NCBI RefSeq assembly: GCF_028551275.1
Contig: NZ_CP117026.1
Location: 62,001-126,000, forward strand
From: Sphingomonas hankookensis
GTDB lineage: Bacteria > Pseudomonadota > Alphaproteobacteria > Sphingomonadales > Sphingomonadaceae
Direction: 5' to 3'
Length of the DNA: 64,000 bases
In this document: positions 35,424 through 43,634 of the stretch, one piece after another
Layout of the letters: each line of letters opens with the position of its first letter
Numbering within the stretch: the first letter of the stretch is position 1
Position numbers and translations under genes: made by a program
The notes under the pieces: generated by a model
What the model saw: only the letters and a program-made list of their open reading frames with translations
Told to the model about the DNA's origin: nothing
The model's database searches: none

Positions 35424-35542
35424 CAAGCCGCTTGTGAATTAAGGGTCGCGGCTCGTCGACGGCCTCTGCCGATTCATAGCTGCAACGGCCCGCTTTCCCC
35501 CTCCAAACATCAGGAGCTGATCTATGGTTCCCTGCCCCCTTG

Positions 35543-35559
35543 ATACTGGTGGGGAGTAT
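35543..35559. promoter_or_regulatory. FrmR-type operator before cioA
   Basis: ATACTGGTGGGGAGTAT is a near-palindrome with arms ATACT/AGTAT, 103 bp before the cioA GTG start. It is the best match to the deduced consensus ATACTGGYRGGGAGTAT. Confidence 0.75.
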
Positions 35560-35662
35560 GGTATTAAAGTGCGCAAGGCTGTTCCACCTTTCGCCGAGCA
35601 CGCGCCGCAGCACCACAACGCTGGTCGCAGTTGAGGAGGCCGAAAGTCAGGGAGAAAATCTG

Positions 35663-37075
35663 GTGCTTGCGAATCTCGATCCGGTAATCCTGGCGCGCGC
35701 GCAATTCGCGTTCACGGTCTCCTTCCACTTCATTTTTCCGGCCTTCTCCATCGGCACGGCAAGCTACCTGATGGTGCTTGAAGGGTTGTGGCTGAAAACG
35801 GGGAGCGGCGTTTACGCCAACCTCTACCGCTATTGGCTCAAGATCTTCGCCGTAGCCTTCGGCATGGGCGTGGTCTCGGGCGTGGTCATGTCCTATCAGT
35901 TTGGGACGAACTGGTCGGTCTTCTCGGCCAAAGCCGGCCCCGTCATCGGCCCGTTGATGGCCTATGAGGTTCTCACCGCGTTCTTCCTTGAGGCGGGCTT
36001 CCTCGGTGTCATGCTGTTCGGAATCAACAAGGTGGGCAAAGGGCCGCACTTTTTCGCGACCTGCATGGTCGCCGTCGGGACGCTCATCTCGGCGACCTGG
36101 ATCATTTCCGTGAATAGCTGGATGCAGACGCCGGCAGGCTATGCGATCAATGCCAAGGGCCAGTTCGTGCCCGCAGGTTCGTGGCTTCCGATCATCTTCA
36201 ACGCGAGCTTTCCATACCGCCTCGTTCACACGGTCATCGGGGCCTATCTGACGACGGCGATGGTCGTCGGTGCGGTCGGGGGATGGCACCTTCTGCGCGA
36301 CCGCGCGAATCCCGGCGCGCGCAAGATGTTCTCGATGGCGATGTGGATGGCGGCGCTCGTCGCTCCGATCCAGATTCTCGCGGGCGATCAGCACGGCCTC
36401 AACACGCTGGAGCATCAGCCGGCGAAGGTTCTCGCGATGGAAGGTCATTATGAGGCCAGCCCCGACGGCGCTTCGCTCATCCTTTTCGGCCTCCCGAGCA
36501 ACAAGGATGCGGTGGTCCACGGCAAGGTCGAAATCCCCTATCTGGGATCGCTTATCCTCAAGCACGATCCCAAAGCGCCCCTCCCCGGCCTCAACGACTT
36601 CCCGCGCGATCGCTGGCCGCCCACGCCGATCGTCTTCTGGTCGTTTCGGATCATGGTGGCGATGGGCCTCGCCATGCTGGGGCTGGGACTTTGGAGCCTG
36701 CTCGCCCGCTGGCGCGGCAAGCTCTATGACTGGCACTGGCTTCACCGCGCCGCTGTCGCGCTTGGTCCGTCAGGTTTCGTCGCGGTCATAGCAGGATGGG
36801 TCACGACGGAGGTTGGGCGACAGCCCTTCACCGTTTACGGCCTGCTGCGAACCGCAGAGTCCCATTCCCCCTTGGCCGCACCCGCCGTCGCGGCGTCCCT
36901 CGTCGCTTTCATCCTCGTCTATTTCGGCGCCTTCGGGGCCGGCACCTATTATCTGCTCCGGATGATGGCAAAGCCGCCCGCAGCCGGTGAGCCGGAACCG
37001 TCCAAGGTGCCGCAACGCGCGGCGGGCATTACGCCGGCGAGCGGCGTCGTGGCATCGACCGGACGGGAGGCATGA
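35663..37075 (+). CDS. cioA: Cyanide-insensitive (bd-type) quinol oxidase subunit I
   Basis: The 470-residue membrane protein has the CydA/CioA features: FTVSFHFIFPAFSIG with a heme-ligand His, ARAQFAFT, QPAKVLAMEGHYE, and TTEVGRQPFTVYGLLRT in place of the usual GRQPW. The Q-loop is short, as in the CIO group. The start is taken as GTG 35663 (VLANLDPVILARAQF) because GGGAGA precedes it and the upstream ATG 35540 would put the FrmR site inside the gene. It oxidises quinol with oxygen and resists cyanide. It overlaps cioB. Confidence 0.92.
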   Translation: MLANLDPVILARAQFAFTVSFHFIFPAFSIGTASYLMVLEGLWLKTGSGVYANLYRYWLKIFAVAFGMGVVSGVVMSYQFGTNWSVFSAKAGPVIGPLMAYEVLTAFFLEAGFLGVMLFGINKVGKGPHFFATCMVAVGTLISATWIISVNSWMQTPAGYAINAKGQFVPAGSWLPIIFNASFPYRLVHTVIGAYLTTAMVVGAVGGWHLLRDRANPGARKMFSMAMWMAALVAPIQILAGDQHGLNTLEHQPAKVLAMEGHYEASPDGASLILFGLPSNKDAVVHGKVEIPYLGSLILKHDPKAPLPGLNDFPRDRWPPTPIVFWSFRIMVAMGLAMLGLGLWSLLARWRGKLYDWHWLHRAAVALGPSGFVAVIAGWVTTEVGRQPFTVYGLLRTAESHSPLAAPAVAASLVAFILVYFGAFGAGTYYLLRMMAKPPAAGEPEPSKVPQRAAGITPASGVVASTGREA

Positions 37076-38082
37076 ACATGGAGCACCTCGATCTCACCAT
37101 AATCTGGGCCGGTATCATCGGTTTTGCTGTCTTCGCCTATGTCGTGATGGACGGGTTCGATCTGGGGATCGGCATCCTCTTCCCGAGCCTTTCGGTCGGA
37201 GGGGAGCGCGATCAGGCGATGAACTCGATCGCGCCGGTCTGGGATGGCAACGAAACATGGCTGGTGCTGGGCGGAGGCGGTCTCTTCGCGGCCTTTCCCC
37301 TTGCCTACGCCATCATCCTTCCCGCGACCTACCCGCTCATCATCGCGATGTTGCTCGGTCTCGTGTTCCGCGGGGTGGCATTCGAGTTTCGTTGGCGAGA
37401 TCCACGCCATCGTCCCTTCTGGGATGTCGCCTTCAGCTTTGGGTCCGTTCTCGCGGCGTTCTCGCAGGGGATCACGCTGGGCGCGATCCTGCAAGGCGTG
37501 CGGGTCGAGGCCGATGCCTATGCCGGGGGATGGCTGGATTGGCTGAGCGCGTTCAGCCTCTTGACCGGCGCGGCAGTCGTAATCGGATATGCGCTTCTCG
37601 GCGCGGCCTGGCTGGTCTGGAAAACCGAAGGGCCGGGCCAGGAACGCGCCCGTCGACTGGCATTTTGGCTCGGCGGTGCGACGCTACTCGCGCTTTTCGC
37701 CGTCAGTGCGGCGACGCCGTTCCTGACCTATGACTATTGGCGACGCTGGTTTGCGATGCCCGGCGTGCTTCTCACCGCGCAGGTTCCTCTGCTGGTGGCA
37801 ATCTGCGCTGCAACCTTCTTCTGGAGTCTGAAGCGCGGCGCGGAGCGTCTGCCCTTCATTATGGCGCTTGGCCTGTTCTTTCTCGGTTTCGTTGGGCTGG
37901 GGATCAGCATCTATCCCTATGTCGTTCCCCGCGCCGTCACGATCTGGGATGCAGCCGCTCCCCCGCAAAGCCAGCTCTTCATGCTGGCGGGTGCGGCCAT
38001 CATCATTCCGATCATTCTCGGCTATACCGCGTGGGCCTATTGGGTGTTCCGCGGTAAGGTCGGCGCCCACGGCTATCACTGA
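37072..38082 (+). CDS. cioB: bd-type quinol oxidase subunit II
   Basis: The 336-residue CydB/CioB-like protein has eight or so helices and family motifs YVVMDGFDLGIGIL, WDGNETWLVLGGGGLFAAFP and AYAIILPATYPLIIAMLLGL. It starts at ATG 37072, overlapping the cioA stop, with GGGAGG 4 bases before; ATG 37078 is an alternative. It supports subunit I in heme binding. Its stop overlaps the start of the small DUF2474 gene. Confidence 0.93.
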   Translation: MNMEHLDLTIIWAGIIGFAVFAYVVMDGFDLGIGILFPSLSVGGERDQAMNSIAPVWDGNETWLVLGGGGLFAAFPLAYAIILPATYPLIIAMLLGLVFRGVAFEFRWRDPRHRPFWDVAFSFGSVLAAFSQGITLGAILQGVRVEADAYAGGWLDWLSAFSLLTGAAVVIGYALLGAAWLVWKTEGPGQERARRLAFWLGGATLLALFAVSAATPFLTYDYWRRWFAMPGVLLTAQVPLLVAICAATFFWSLKRGAERLPFIMALGLFFLGFVGLGISIYPYVVPRAVTIWDAAAPPQSQLFMLAGAAIIIPIILGYTAWAYWVFRGKVGAHGYH

Positions 38083-38198
38083 TGGATGAGCAAAAACCGC
38101 TCGGTCGACGGCTCGCCTGGATGGTCTTAATCTGGGCGGCCAGCGTTTTGGCGCTGGGGGCTGTCGCGCAGGTCATTCGCCTCATCCTCAAACCCTGA
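38082..38198 (+). CDS. DUF2474 small membrane subunit of the CIO oxidase
   Basis: A 38-residue protein, MDEQKPLGRRLAWMVLIWAA followed by SVLALGAVAQVIRLILKP, starts at an ATG one base after the cioB stop codon begins (TGATG overlap). It has a single transmembrane helix and matches DUF2474 proteins, which occur after cioAB and are thought to play the part of CydX/CydZ small subunits. It is easily missed because of its size. Confidence 0.85.
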   Translation: MDEQKPLGRRLAWMVLIWAASVLALGAVAQVIRLILKP

Positions 38199-38265
38199 CG
38201 GCAGCTCGTTTCGACGAGCTGCCGAGGGAAATGCCGGCAAACAGGCGAAGGACATTCCACGGACC

Positions 38266-39162
38266 ATGATCGTTCGATCGCAACCGAGCTTCCAAGATAT
38301 CATTTTCACCGTGCATGGCTCGATCTTGCCGCGCATCGCGCGGAGGCTGGCGGCGATAGCGATCGTCAGTGTGATCGCCATCCTGGCCGCCCAAGCCCAT
38401 CCCGGCATTTTCGCGCGTATCTCGACGATCCCTTTCACCCTGATCGGCATCGCGCTCTCGATCTTCATGAGCTTTCGCAACAATGCCTGCTATGCGCGAT
38501 GGTGGGAGGGGCGGCAGCTATGGGGCGAGCTGATTATCTCGGCCCGTTCGTTCGCGCGCGAGACATCGCTTCTCCCTGACGAGGATCGGCGAGCGTTGCT
38601 CCACAGCATATGTGGCTTTGCCTGCGGCCTCACCGCACGCCTTCGCGGCGAGGACGAAATCGCCGCTATTGCGCCGTGGGTCGAAATCGGCCCGGCGACA
38701 AAGAGCCCGAACGTCACCAACCTCGTGCTCGATCGTATGGGGCGTAGGCTGCTCCACCTGAAGCAGACTGGCGTCATTACGCCGATTCACTATGCCGTCG
38801 TGGCAGAAGACATGCGATCCTTCGGCAAGGTTCAGGGCGCTTGCGAGCGGATATCCACGACGCCCGTGCCGTTCGCATATTCTCTGCTGCTTCATCGCAC
38901 CGCAATTATCTTTTGCGTGATGCTTCCCTTCGCGCTCGCAGGATCACTCGACTGGTGGACGCTCCTGCCGGTGCTCCTTACCGCCTATACCTTTTTCGGC
39001 CTCGACGCGCTGGGACACGAGCTGGAAGACCCGTTCGGCGTCGAGCCCAACTGTCTGCCGCTTTATGCGATGAAGCGGACAATCGAGCGGGATATGTTGT
39101 CGCTGCTTGGCGAAGAAGATCTACCCGCTCCACTGGAACCCCATAAATCCGTCCTGAGCTAA
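38266..39162 (+). CDS. Bestrophin-family ion channel
   Basis: The 298-residue membrane protein has the bestrophin/UPF0187 features: MSFRNNACYARWWEGRQLWGE, then TPVPFAYSLLLHRTAIIFC, FFGLDALGHELEDPFGVEPN and LPLYAM. Bacterial bestrophins form pentameric ion channels. It lies 67 bp downstream of the DUF2474 gene on the same strand and may be in the oxidase operon. Its role with the oxidase is unknown; ion balance across the membrane is a guess. Confidence 0.9.
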   Translation: MIVRSQPSFQDIIFTVHGSILPRIARRLAAIAIVSVIAILAAQAHPGIFARISTIPFTLIGIALSIFMSFRNNACYARWWEGRQLWGELIISARSFARETSLLPDEDRRALLHSICGFACGLTARLRGEDEIAAIAPWVEIGPATKSPNVTNLVLDRMGRRLLHLKQTGVITPIHYAVVAEDMRSFGKVQGACERISTTPVPFAYSLLLHRTAIIFCVMLPFALAGSLDWWTLLPVLLTAYTFFGLDALGHELEDPFGVEPNCLPLYAMKRTIERDMLSLLGEEDLPAPLEPHKSVLS

Positions 39163-39178
39163 ATTTGCGCACTCCTTG

Positions 39179-39195
39179 ATACTGGCAGGGAGTAC
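39179..39195. promoter_or_regulatory. FrmR-type operator before the DksA/TraR-like gene
   Basis: ATACTGGCAGGGAGTAC differs from the cioA site at three positions. It lies 94 bp upstream of the DksA-like start, just after the bestrophin stop. It suggests that this small gene has its own formaldehyde-responsive promoter. Confidence 0.7.
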
Positions 39196-39289
39196 CCTAT
39201 ATTCGGGTGCTGTGCTGGATAGTCGCGTGCTTGGCCCATGCGCCCCCGACTATCTGACCCCCAAGGTCAAAATCGAGGAGCTTGCGGCG

Positions 39290-39553
39290 ATGGCAAATGG
39301 ATGGGCACCCGATAGTGCGGTGCAGGACCAGATTGATGCAACGATCATGGACGCGGTTTTCGCCGCCCGATCGCGTCTGCCTTCCGGCGAGGGTAGCACC
39401 GACTGCGAGGTGTGCGGCGACGAAATCCCCGCGAAACGCCGCACGGCCATACCCGGCGTAAGAACCTGTGTCGCCTGTCAAAGCGAACGCGATAAGCGCC
39501 CCACCTTCACCGGCATCAATCGCCGGGGCAGCAAGGACAGCCAGTTGCGCTGA
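39290..39553 (+). CDS. DksA/TraR-family C4 zinc-finger protein
   Basis: The 87-residue protein starts MANGWAPDSAVQDQIDATIM and has CEVCGDEIPAKRRTAIPGVRTCVACQ-type spacing (Cys-x2-Cys-x17-Cys-x2-Cys). It is the short TraR-like form lacking the long DksA coiled coil, able in known members to bind RNA polymerase through its secondary channel. The start at 39290 is chosen by GAGGAG 9 bases before. A longer frame from 39176 would overlap the operator. Confidence 0.88.
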   Translation: MANGWAPDSAVQDQIDATIMDAVFAARSRLPSGEGSTDCEVCGDEIPAKRRTAIPGVRTCVACQSERDKRPTFTGINRRGSKDSQLR

Positions 39554-39635
39554 TGACGAATGGAGGGCGGCCAAGGCCAAGAATCCGGTGTATTGTACGA
39601 CGGAGCTGAAGGCCGCCCAATAGCGAGGCCGAACC

Positions 39636-39722
39636 TCAGTCGCAGCAGCCGCGCTTGAAATGCCGGATCAGGAACCAAACGGCGCCGGCCAGGATGGCGA
39701 CGATGACGATGCCCTGAACCAT
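39636..39722 (-). CDS. 28-residue Cys-rich single-helix membrane protein
   Basis: The small gene encodes MVQGIVIVAILAGAVWFLIR followed by HFKRGCCD, a single transmembrane helix with a basic-cysteine tail. GGAGGG lies 6 bases before the ATG, which supports translation. It resembles the small FeoB-associated Cys-rich membrane proteins in shape, but no feoB is in the window. It converges with the DksA-like gene. Confidence 0.55.
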   Translation of the reverse strand: MVQGIVIVAILAGAVWFLIRHFKRGCCD

Positions 39723-39801
39723 GTGCCGCCCTCCGTTCGCGCAGCTTCATCGATCTTCTAGCAGGCTTCGCCATCTCGGTCATGGGCAAGCCGATCGGGC
39801 G

Positions 39802-39820
39802 GTGTTCAACGGCTGAACAC
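39802..39820. repeat. Inverted repeat
   Basis: GTGTTCA-ACGGC-TGAACAC is a perfect 7-bp-arm palindrome in the 212-bp gap between the small membrane protein gene and the WGR gene. It could be an operator or a weak hairpin; nothing else was recognised in that gap. Confidence 0.4.
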
Positions 39821-39934
39821 GGTGTATCGAAATCTGCACCACGGGCGCGCTGATCGCTTTTGTGAATCACCGCCCCCGCACTGATTCAGGAATGTCGCCG
39901 GACTTCGCGGGCCTGATTTTGTAGGCTTTGCGCC

Positions 39935-40207
39935 ATGAATGGCGCAGCTCTCCCGCTTTGTGATCCGATCGAGCTGGTGGCGCTTGACCCGGCCCGCAAC
40001 GTCCGGCGCGGCTACAGCATCACCGCGAGCCTCGACCTGTTCGGCATGATCTTGGTGGAAACCCGCTGGGGCCGGATCGGCGCGCGCGGTCAGGCCCGTT
40101 CCCACGCCTTCGCCGATCGCGAGGCGGCCGAGCGCCATATCGCCGCGACCTTGCGCCGGCGCAACTCGGCCGAGAACCGGATCGGCGTCGCCTATCGGCC
40201 GCTATAG
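39935..40207 (+). CDS. WGR-domain protein
   Basis: The 90-residue protein is essentially one WGR domain: RRGYSITASLDLFGMILVET, then RWGRIGARGQARSHAFADRE with the name-giving WGR. WGR domains occur in PARPs, MolR-like regulators and as stand-alone bacterial proteins, where they may bind nucleic acid. It ends overlapping the convergent gene 40202-40642 by 6 bp. Confidence 0.85.
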   Translation: MNGAALPLCDPIELVALDPARNVRRGYSITASLDLFGMILVETRWGRIGARGQARSHAFADREAAERHIAATLRRRNSAENRIGVAYRPL

Positions 40208-40642
40208 GGCGGACCCGGCCCCGCTCGCGTGATTTCCGCGCAGCCGCGCCCCATAGAGGGTATTCGGGCCGAGATGGATGCCGAGCGCATCGAGCAGGCC
40301 TGCGCAGCGGGCGACGGCCGCGATCAGCAGCGGATCGGCCGGGATGGCGCGGCCGTGGCTGGTGATACGCTGTTCCTGCGCGAGCCACGTCAGCAGCAGC
40401 ATTTCGCCCTCGCCGACGAGGCGGGAACCGGGCGGCAGCACGGTGATGCCGTGGCGGGCCGCCACGCGGCGCAGCTCGGCGAAGAACAGCGCTTGCGACT
40501 TCGCGGCCTGGCGCGACGGCTCCGAGGCGCGGGCATCTTCATCGGCATGGAAATGCTGTTCGTCGCCGCGCAGCATGGCGAGGGCGCGGCGTTCGAGCGC
40601 GGGGCGGCGACGCAGCGCGATCGGGGAGAAGGGCGCGCTCAA
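40202..40642 (-). CDS. Protein of unknown function in the tonB operon
   Basis: The 146-residue soluble protein begins MSAPFSPIALRRRPALERRA and ends GIHLGPNTLYGARLRG with a Gly/Ala tail. Its ATG overlaps the tonB stop (ATGA at 40639-40642), so it is translated with tonB. No motif is recognised. The position suggests a role in iron-complex uptake or its control, but this is only context. Confidence 0.6.
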   Translation of the reverse strand: MSAPFSPIALRRRPALERRALAMLRGDEQHFHADEDARASEPSRQAAKSQALFFAELRRVAARHGITVLPPGSRLVGEGEMLLLTWLAQEQRITSHGRAIPADPLLIAAVARCAGLLDALGIHLGPNTLYGARLRGNHASGAGSAL

Positions 40643-41415
40643 CGTAATAGGAACTCCACAGGCACTACCAGCTCGATTTCGTCGGGCCGTTCGGGCGGAA
40701 TCTTGGGGAGCGGATCAGCGCGGCGCAGCGTGTCGAGCGCGGCCTGATCGAGCGCCGGGAAGCCGGAACTCCGCACCAGCGACGAGGATAGCACATGGCC
40801 GTCGCGGTTCATCCGGAACCGGATATAGGCGACGCCTTGCTGGCGGGCGCTCTTCGCCGCGCCGGGATAGCGCTGGTATTTCTGCAAGCGGGCGAGAACG
40901 CGGCCCTCCCACGTATCGGGCGCGTTGCTCGATACCTGCGGCGCGGGGGGCGCCGGCGCCGTCTTGGGCGCGGCGGTTTCCGGTTGCGGGGGCGTCGGAT
41001 CGACGGGCTTCACCGCTGGCGCGGGTGGGGGCGGCGCGATCGTCGGGACCGGGATGATCGGACGCTCGACCGGCACGACCTTTTGCGGCGTGGGCTGGCG
41101 CTGGTGCTTCTCGACCGGCTTGGGCGCCTCTTTCGGTTTGGGCGGCGTCTCGGGCGGCGAGGCGAGCGGAAGCAGGCTCACCACCAGCGGCGCCGAGGGC
41201 GGCGGCGGGTTGAAATGATGCTCGAACGTCAGGAGCAGGCCGGCGAAGGCCACGGCAAAGACCAGGCATGTGCCGAGAAAGCCGAATATCTTGTGTTCGG
41301 GCGGCGGGGCATAGGGATGCCGCTCGACCGGGAGCGGCAGCACGATCGGCAGCGTTTCGGCATCGTCGCGCGCCTGGCGCGCGTCGTCGCCGTCAGGGCG
41401 CATGGTGGCGAGCAT
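40639..41415 (-). CDS. tonB: TonB-family energy transducer
   Basis: The 258-residue protein has an N-terminal cytoplasmic part, one transmembrane helix (IFGFLGTCLVFAVAFAGLLL), a long Pro/Lys-rich periplasmic spacer at residues 70-165, and a TonB C-terminal domain (RVLARLQKYQRYPGAAKSAR, GVAYIRFRMNRDGHVLSSSL, FPALDQAALDTLRRADPLPK). It carries proton-motive energy to receptors such as the one at 12616. It overlaps both operon neighbours. Confidence 0.9.
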   Translation of the reverse strand: MLATMRPDGDDARQARDDAETLPIVLPLPVERHPYAPPPEHKIFGFLGTCLVFAVAFAGLLLTFEHHFNPPPPSAPLVVSLLPLASPPETPPKPKEAPKPVEKHQRQPTPQKVVPVERPIIPVPTIAPPPPAPAVKPVDPTPPQPETAAPKTAPAPPAPQVSSNAPDTWEGRVLARLQKYQRYPGAAKSARQQGVAYIRFRMNRDGHVLSSSLVRSSGFPALDQAALDTLRRADPLPKIPPERPDEIELVVPVEFLLR

Positions 41416-41611
41416 GTTGCGGCCTCCCTGTCGGTCGCAGGACGTGGCGCGCGATCACCAGCAGCGGGATCGCCAGCGCCGCCCACGACAGGCACCACCA
41501 GATGCCGCCTTCGCCGAACAGCGCCGAGAGCAAGCCGAACAGGGTCAGCGCCGCGAGGGCGATCGGCCACGACCATTGACGGCGAAAGGTGGAGCGATGC
41601 CGTTTCATCAC
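41393..41611 (-). CDS. Small membrane protein upstream of tonB
   Basis: The 72-residue protein has two hydrophobic helices (WPIALAALTLFGLLSALFG and WWCLSWAALAIPLLVIARHV) and a basic start and tail. Its stop overlaps the tonB start by 23 bp. Similar short proteins precede tonB in PepSY/TonB iron-uptake clusters of proteobacteria. Function unknown. Confidence 0.6.
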   Translation of the reverse strand: MMKRHRSTFRRQWSWPIALAALTLFGLLSALFGEGGIWWCLSWAALAIPLLVIARHVLRPTGRPQHARHHAP

Positions 41612-41733
41612 TCGGCCGCCTCTAGCCCGGCTTATTCATCGGGTTCGGTCAGAAGGGTTGGCGGGAGTGGTTTAAGCGATTGCTTTGATGTAGGAAAATG
41701 GGTGTCTAGGCCATTCCTGCAGCGAGGCAATTT

Positions 41734-42189
41734 ATGCCACGGACCACACCCGCCGGGAGCGATGATAGCGCGCCGGGATTTTCGTTTCCAGCGATCGGGC
41801 GCAAGAAGATCACAGCCGCGTTCGACGGAGGTCGGCTCACCTCGGATGGCGGTGTTCTGCTGCTGGCACAGGCCGAGCGCGCGATGGGGCTTTGCCGGCG
41901 GCTTGCGGCTTGCATTGCCGATCCGCGCGATCCTGCGCGGGTGATCCATCGCCTTGATGACATACTGCGTGCCCGCGTGTTCGCGATCGCGTGCGGCTAC
42001 GAGGACGCCGATGATCTCGACGCTCTGCGTGACGATCCGGGCTTCCGCCTGGCGCTGGGCAAGCTGCCGGGATCGGGCGCGGGGCTGGCCAGCCAACCAA
42101 CGATGAGCCGGTGGGAAAATGCGCCGACCACACGCGAGTTGGCCAGGATGATGTCCGCGATGATCGACATCTACTGCGCCAGTTACGAT
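41734..42189 (+). pseudogene. IS1380-family transposase, N-terminal fragment
   Basis: About 150 codons match the start of IS1380 transposases: ITAAFDGGRLTSDGGVLLLA, AMGLCRRLAACIADPRDPAR and RVFAIACGYEDADDLDALRD, then QPTMSRWENAPTTRELARMM. The catalytic half is missing. The frame stays open without a stop straight into the following response-regulator gene, so a chimeric protein could be read. Confidence 0.85.
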
Positions 42190-42225
42190 TGCAAGCGCCT
42201 ACAGATACAGGCGGTTGTAGAGGTG

Positions 42226-42657
42226 ATGAACACTTCGACCGTACCTTTCGCGCTCGCGGTCGATGACGTCCCGATCATCCTGATGGACATGACGCTGATC
42301 CTGGAGGACGCCGGCTTTCGCTGTCATGAGGCGATGGACGGCGATACCGCGATCGTGCTGCTGGAGGAGCAGGCCGACAACACCATCCTGCTGTTCTCCG
42401 ATGTCGAGATGCCGGGATCGATCAACGGCTTTGCGCTGGCGCGTCATGTCGCACAGCACTGGCCCTGGATCGAGATCGTGATCGCCAGCGGCAATATCCG
42501 TCCCAATCCGGGTGACATGCCCGAGAAGGCGACGTTCATCCCGAAGCCCTTCTCGGCTGCGATCGTCCACGAGCACCTCCGCAGGACGCTGCCTGACGGC
42601 AAGAAGCCCGCGCCGCTGAAGAATGCGGTGACGACGCCGGTTCAGCCGGGAGCCTGA
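42226..42657 (+). CDS. Single-domain response regulator (CheY-like)
   Basis: The 143-residue receiver domain has the acidic pair in ALAVDDVPI, the phospho-acceptor Asp in ILLFSDVEMPGSINGFALAR and the conserved Lys in TFIPKPFSAAIV. There is no output domain. The start at 42226 has GAGGTG just before. Upstream reading continues from an IS1380 fragment, so the native promoter has probably been lost. No histidine kinase lies nearby. Confidence 0.88.
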   Translation: MNTSTVPFALAVDDVPIILMDMTLILEDAGFRCHEAMDGDTAIVLLEEQADNTILLFSDVEMPGSINGFALARHVAQHWPWIEIVIASGNIRPNPGDMPEKATFIPKPFSAAIVHEHLRRTLPDGKKPAPLKNAVTTPVQPGA

Positions 42658-43046
42658 GCCACCCCTGCCGAGGCGAGCAACTGCGCGTCGGTCGCGTCGC
42701 GGTTGTCGATCCACCATTTGGCGTCCGCGATGCCGAGCAGCGCCGCGCCGGTTTCGACGCTATCGAGAGGTTGATCCTTGCGCAGCAAGGCGATCCGTTT
42801 CGCGCGAATGGTCGTTGCCCAGCTGACCTGTCGTTCCGAGCCGTTGAGCGGCGCCAGCGACAGATGGGCAACGGCTTGTTGCGAGGCCGCGGCGTCGCGC
42901 TCGTTCTCTTCCTGGCGCTGCTTGCGGTAGCACGCGCCGCAGACCGTCGTGCGCAGCCAGGTGGCCTTGCGCTCCTGCTGCGACGCGAACCCGGCAATGA
43001 AATGGGTTTGCTCATGGCCGCAGGTGTGGGTGATGCGATGGTCCAT
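42642..43046 (-). CDS. Zinc-ribbon-like hypothetical protein
   Basis: The 134-residue protein begins MDHRITHTCGHEQTHFIAGF and has a second pair in TTVCGACYRKQRQEENERDA, so Cys9-Gly-His plus CGAC may bind zinc. The middle is a charged helix. It overlaps the convergent response regulator by 16 bp. Similar HTCGH-type proteins occur on plasmids; the function is unknown. Confidence 0.6.
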   Translation of the reverse strand: MDHRITHTCGHEQTHFIAGFASQQERKATWLRTTVCGACYRKQRQEENERDAAASQQAVAHLSLAPLNGSERQVSWATTIRAKRIALLRKDQPLDSVETGAALLGIADAKWWIDNRDATDAQLLASAGVAQAPG

Positions 43047-43142
43047 GACGTTCAGCCTGTCATATGGGCCGGATTTGTTCCAGCGGGATTGAGTCGAGCC
43101 GTTCGGTTCCGGCGACCGATGCTCGCGGCATGAAGATGGCGA

Positions 43143-43634
43143 TCACGACCCGAGTGGGCTGCTCATCACCAGCACGGTCGCGCGCGCGATCGGCGCCGGC
43201 GCTACGCCGGCTCTGAAGGGGGCGACCGCCCCCCACCGCAGCGACTTGGCGACGGGGCGATAGCTGACCGGATGGATGCCATCCCGGCTCGGTTGCGCCC
43301 GCAGCGGGATGACGGTGTCGCCGAAACGTGCCGCGATCGACGTGACAATGGATGACGCGCGCAGGTCGTAGGGGGCAAGCCAGGCCACCTTGACGGCGGT
43401 GGTTCGCCGCCTGAGCGCAAGAAGGTTGGTTGGGAGCGCCGGACTGGCGGCATCGTTCGACCCGAGTGCGATGAGGGCGACGGTGGCGGCCGAAGCGCCC
43501 CTCACCCGCCGCTCGATCTCGGCCGAACCGGCACCCACGCGCGCATGAACCTCGCAGCGTATGCCCTGTGCTGCCAATGCCTGCGCCGTGCCGACCGCGG
43601 TGCTGTCGCCCAGGATCAGGCAGAAGGGAATCAT
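43143..43634 (-). CDS. SGNH/GDSL-hydrolase-like protein
   Basis: The 163-residue protein starts MIPFCLILGDSTAVGTAQAL, which has the GDS nucleophile block of SGNH hydrolases, continues with VGAGSAEIERRV and LIALGSNDAA (a GxND block III), and has SRDGIHPVSY with a DGIHP block V (Asp-x-x-His). All catalytic blocks are thus visible. The start overlaps the stop of the upstream gene (ATGA). It is the last gene of the conjugation operon; a cell-wall or plasmid-transfer-linked esterase/transglycosylase-like role is possible. Confidence 0.7.
   Translation of the reverse strand: MIPFCLILGDSTAVGTAQALAAQGIRCEVHARVGAGSAEIERRVRGASAATVALIALGSNDAASPALPTNLLALRRRTTAVKVAWLAPYDLRASSIVTSIAARFGDTVIPLRAQPSRDGIHPVSYRPVAKSLRWGAVAPFRAGVAPAPIARATVLVMSSPLGS

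Noticed and set aside
35540..35662. Upstream ATG start for cioA
   Set aside because: It would include the FrmR-type operator and add an unrelated basic stretch; GTG 35663 has a ribosome site and the family start.
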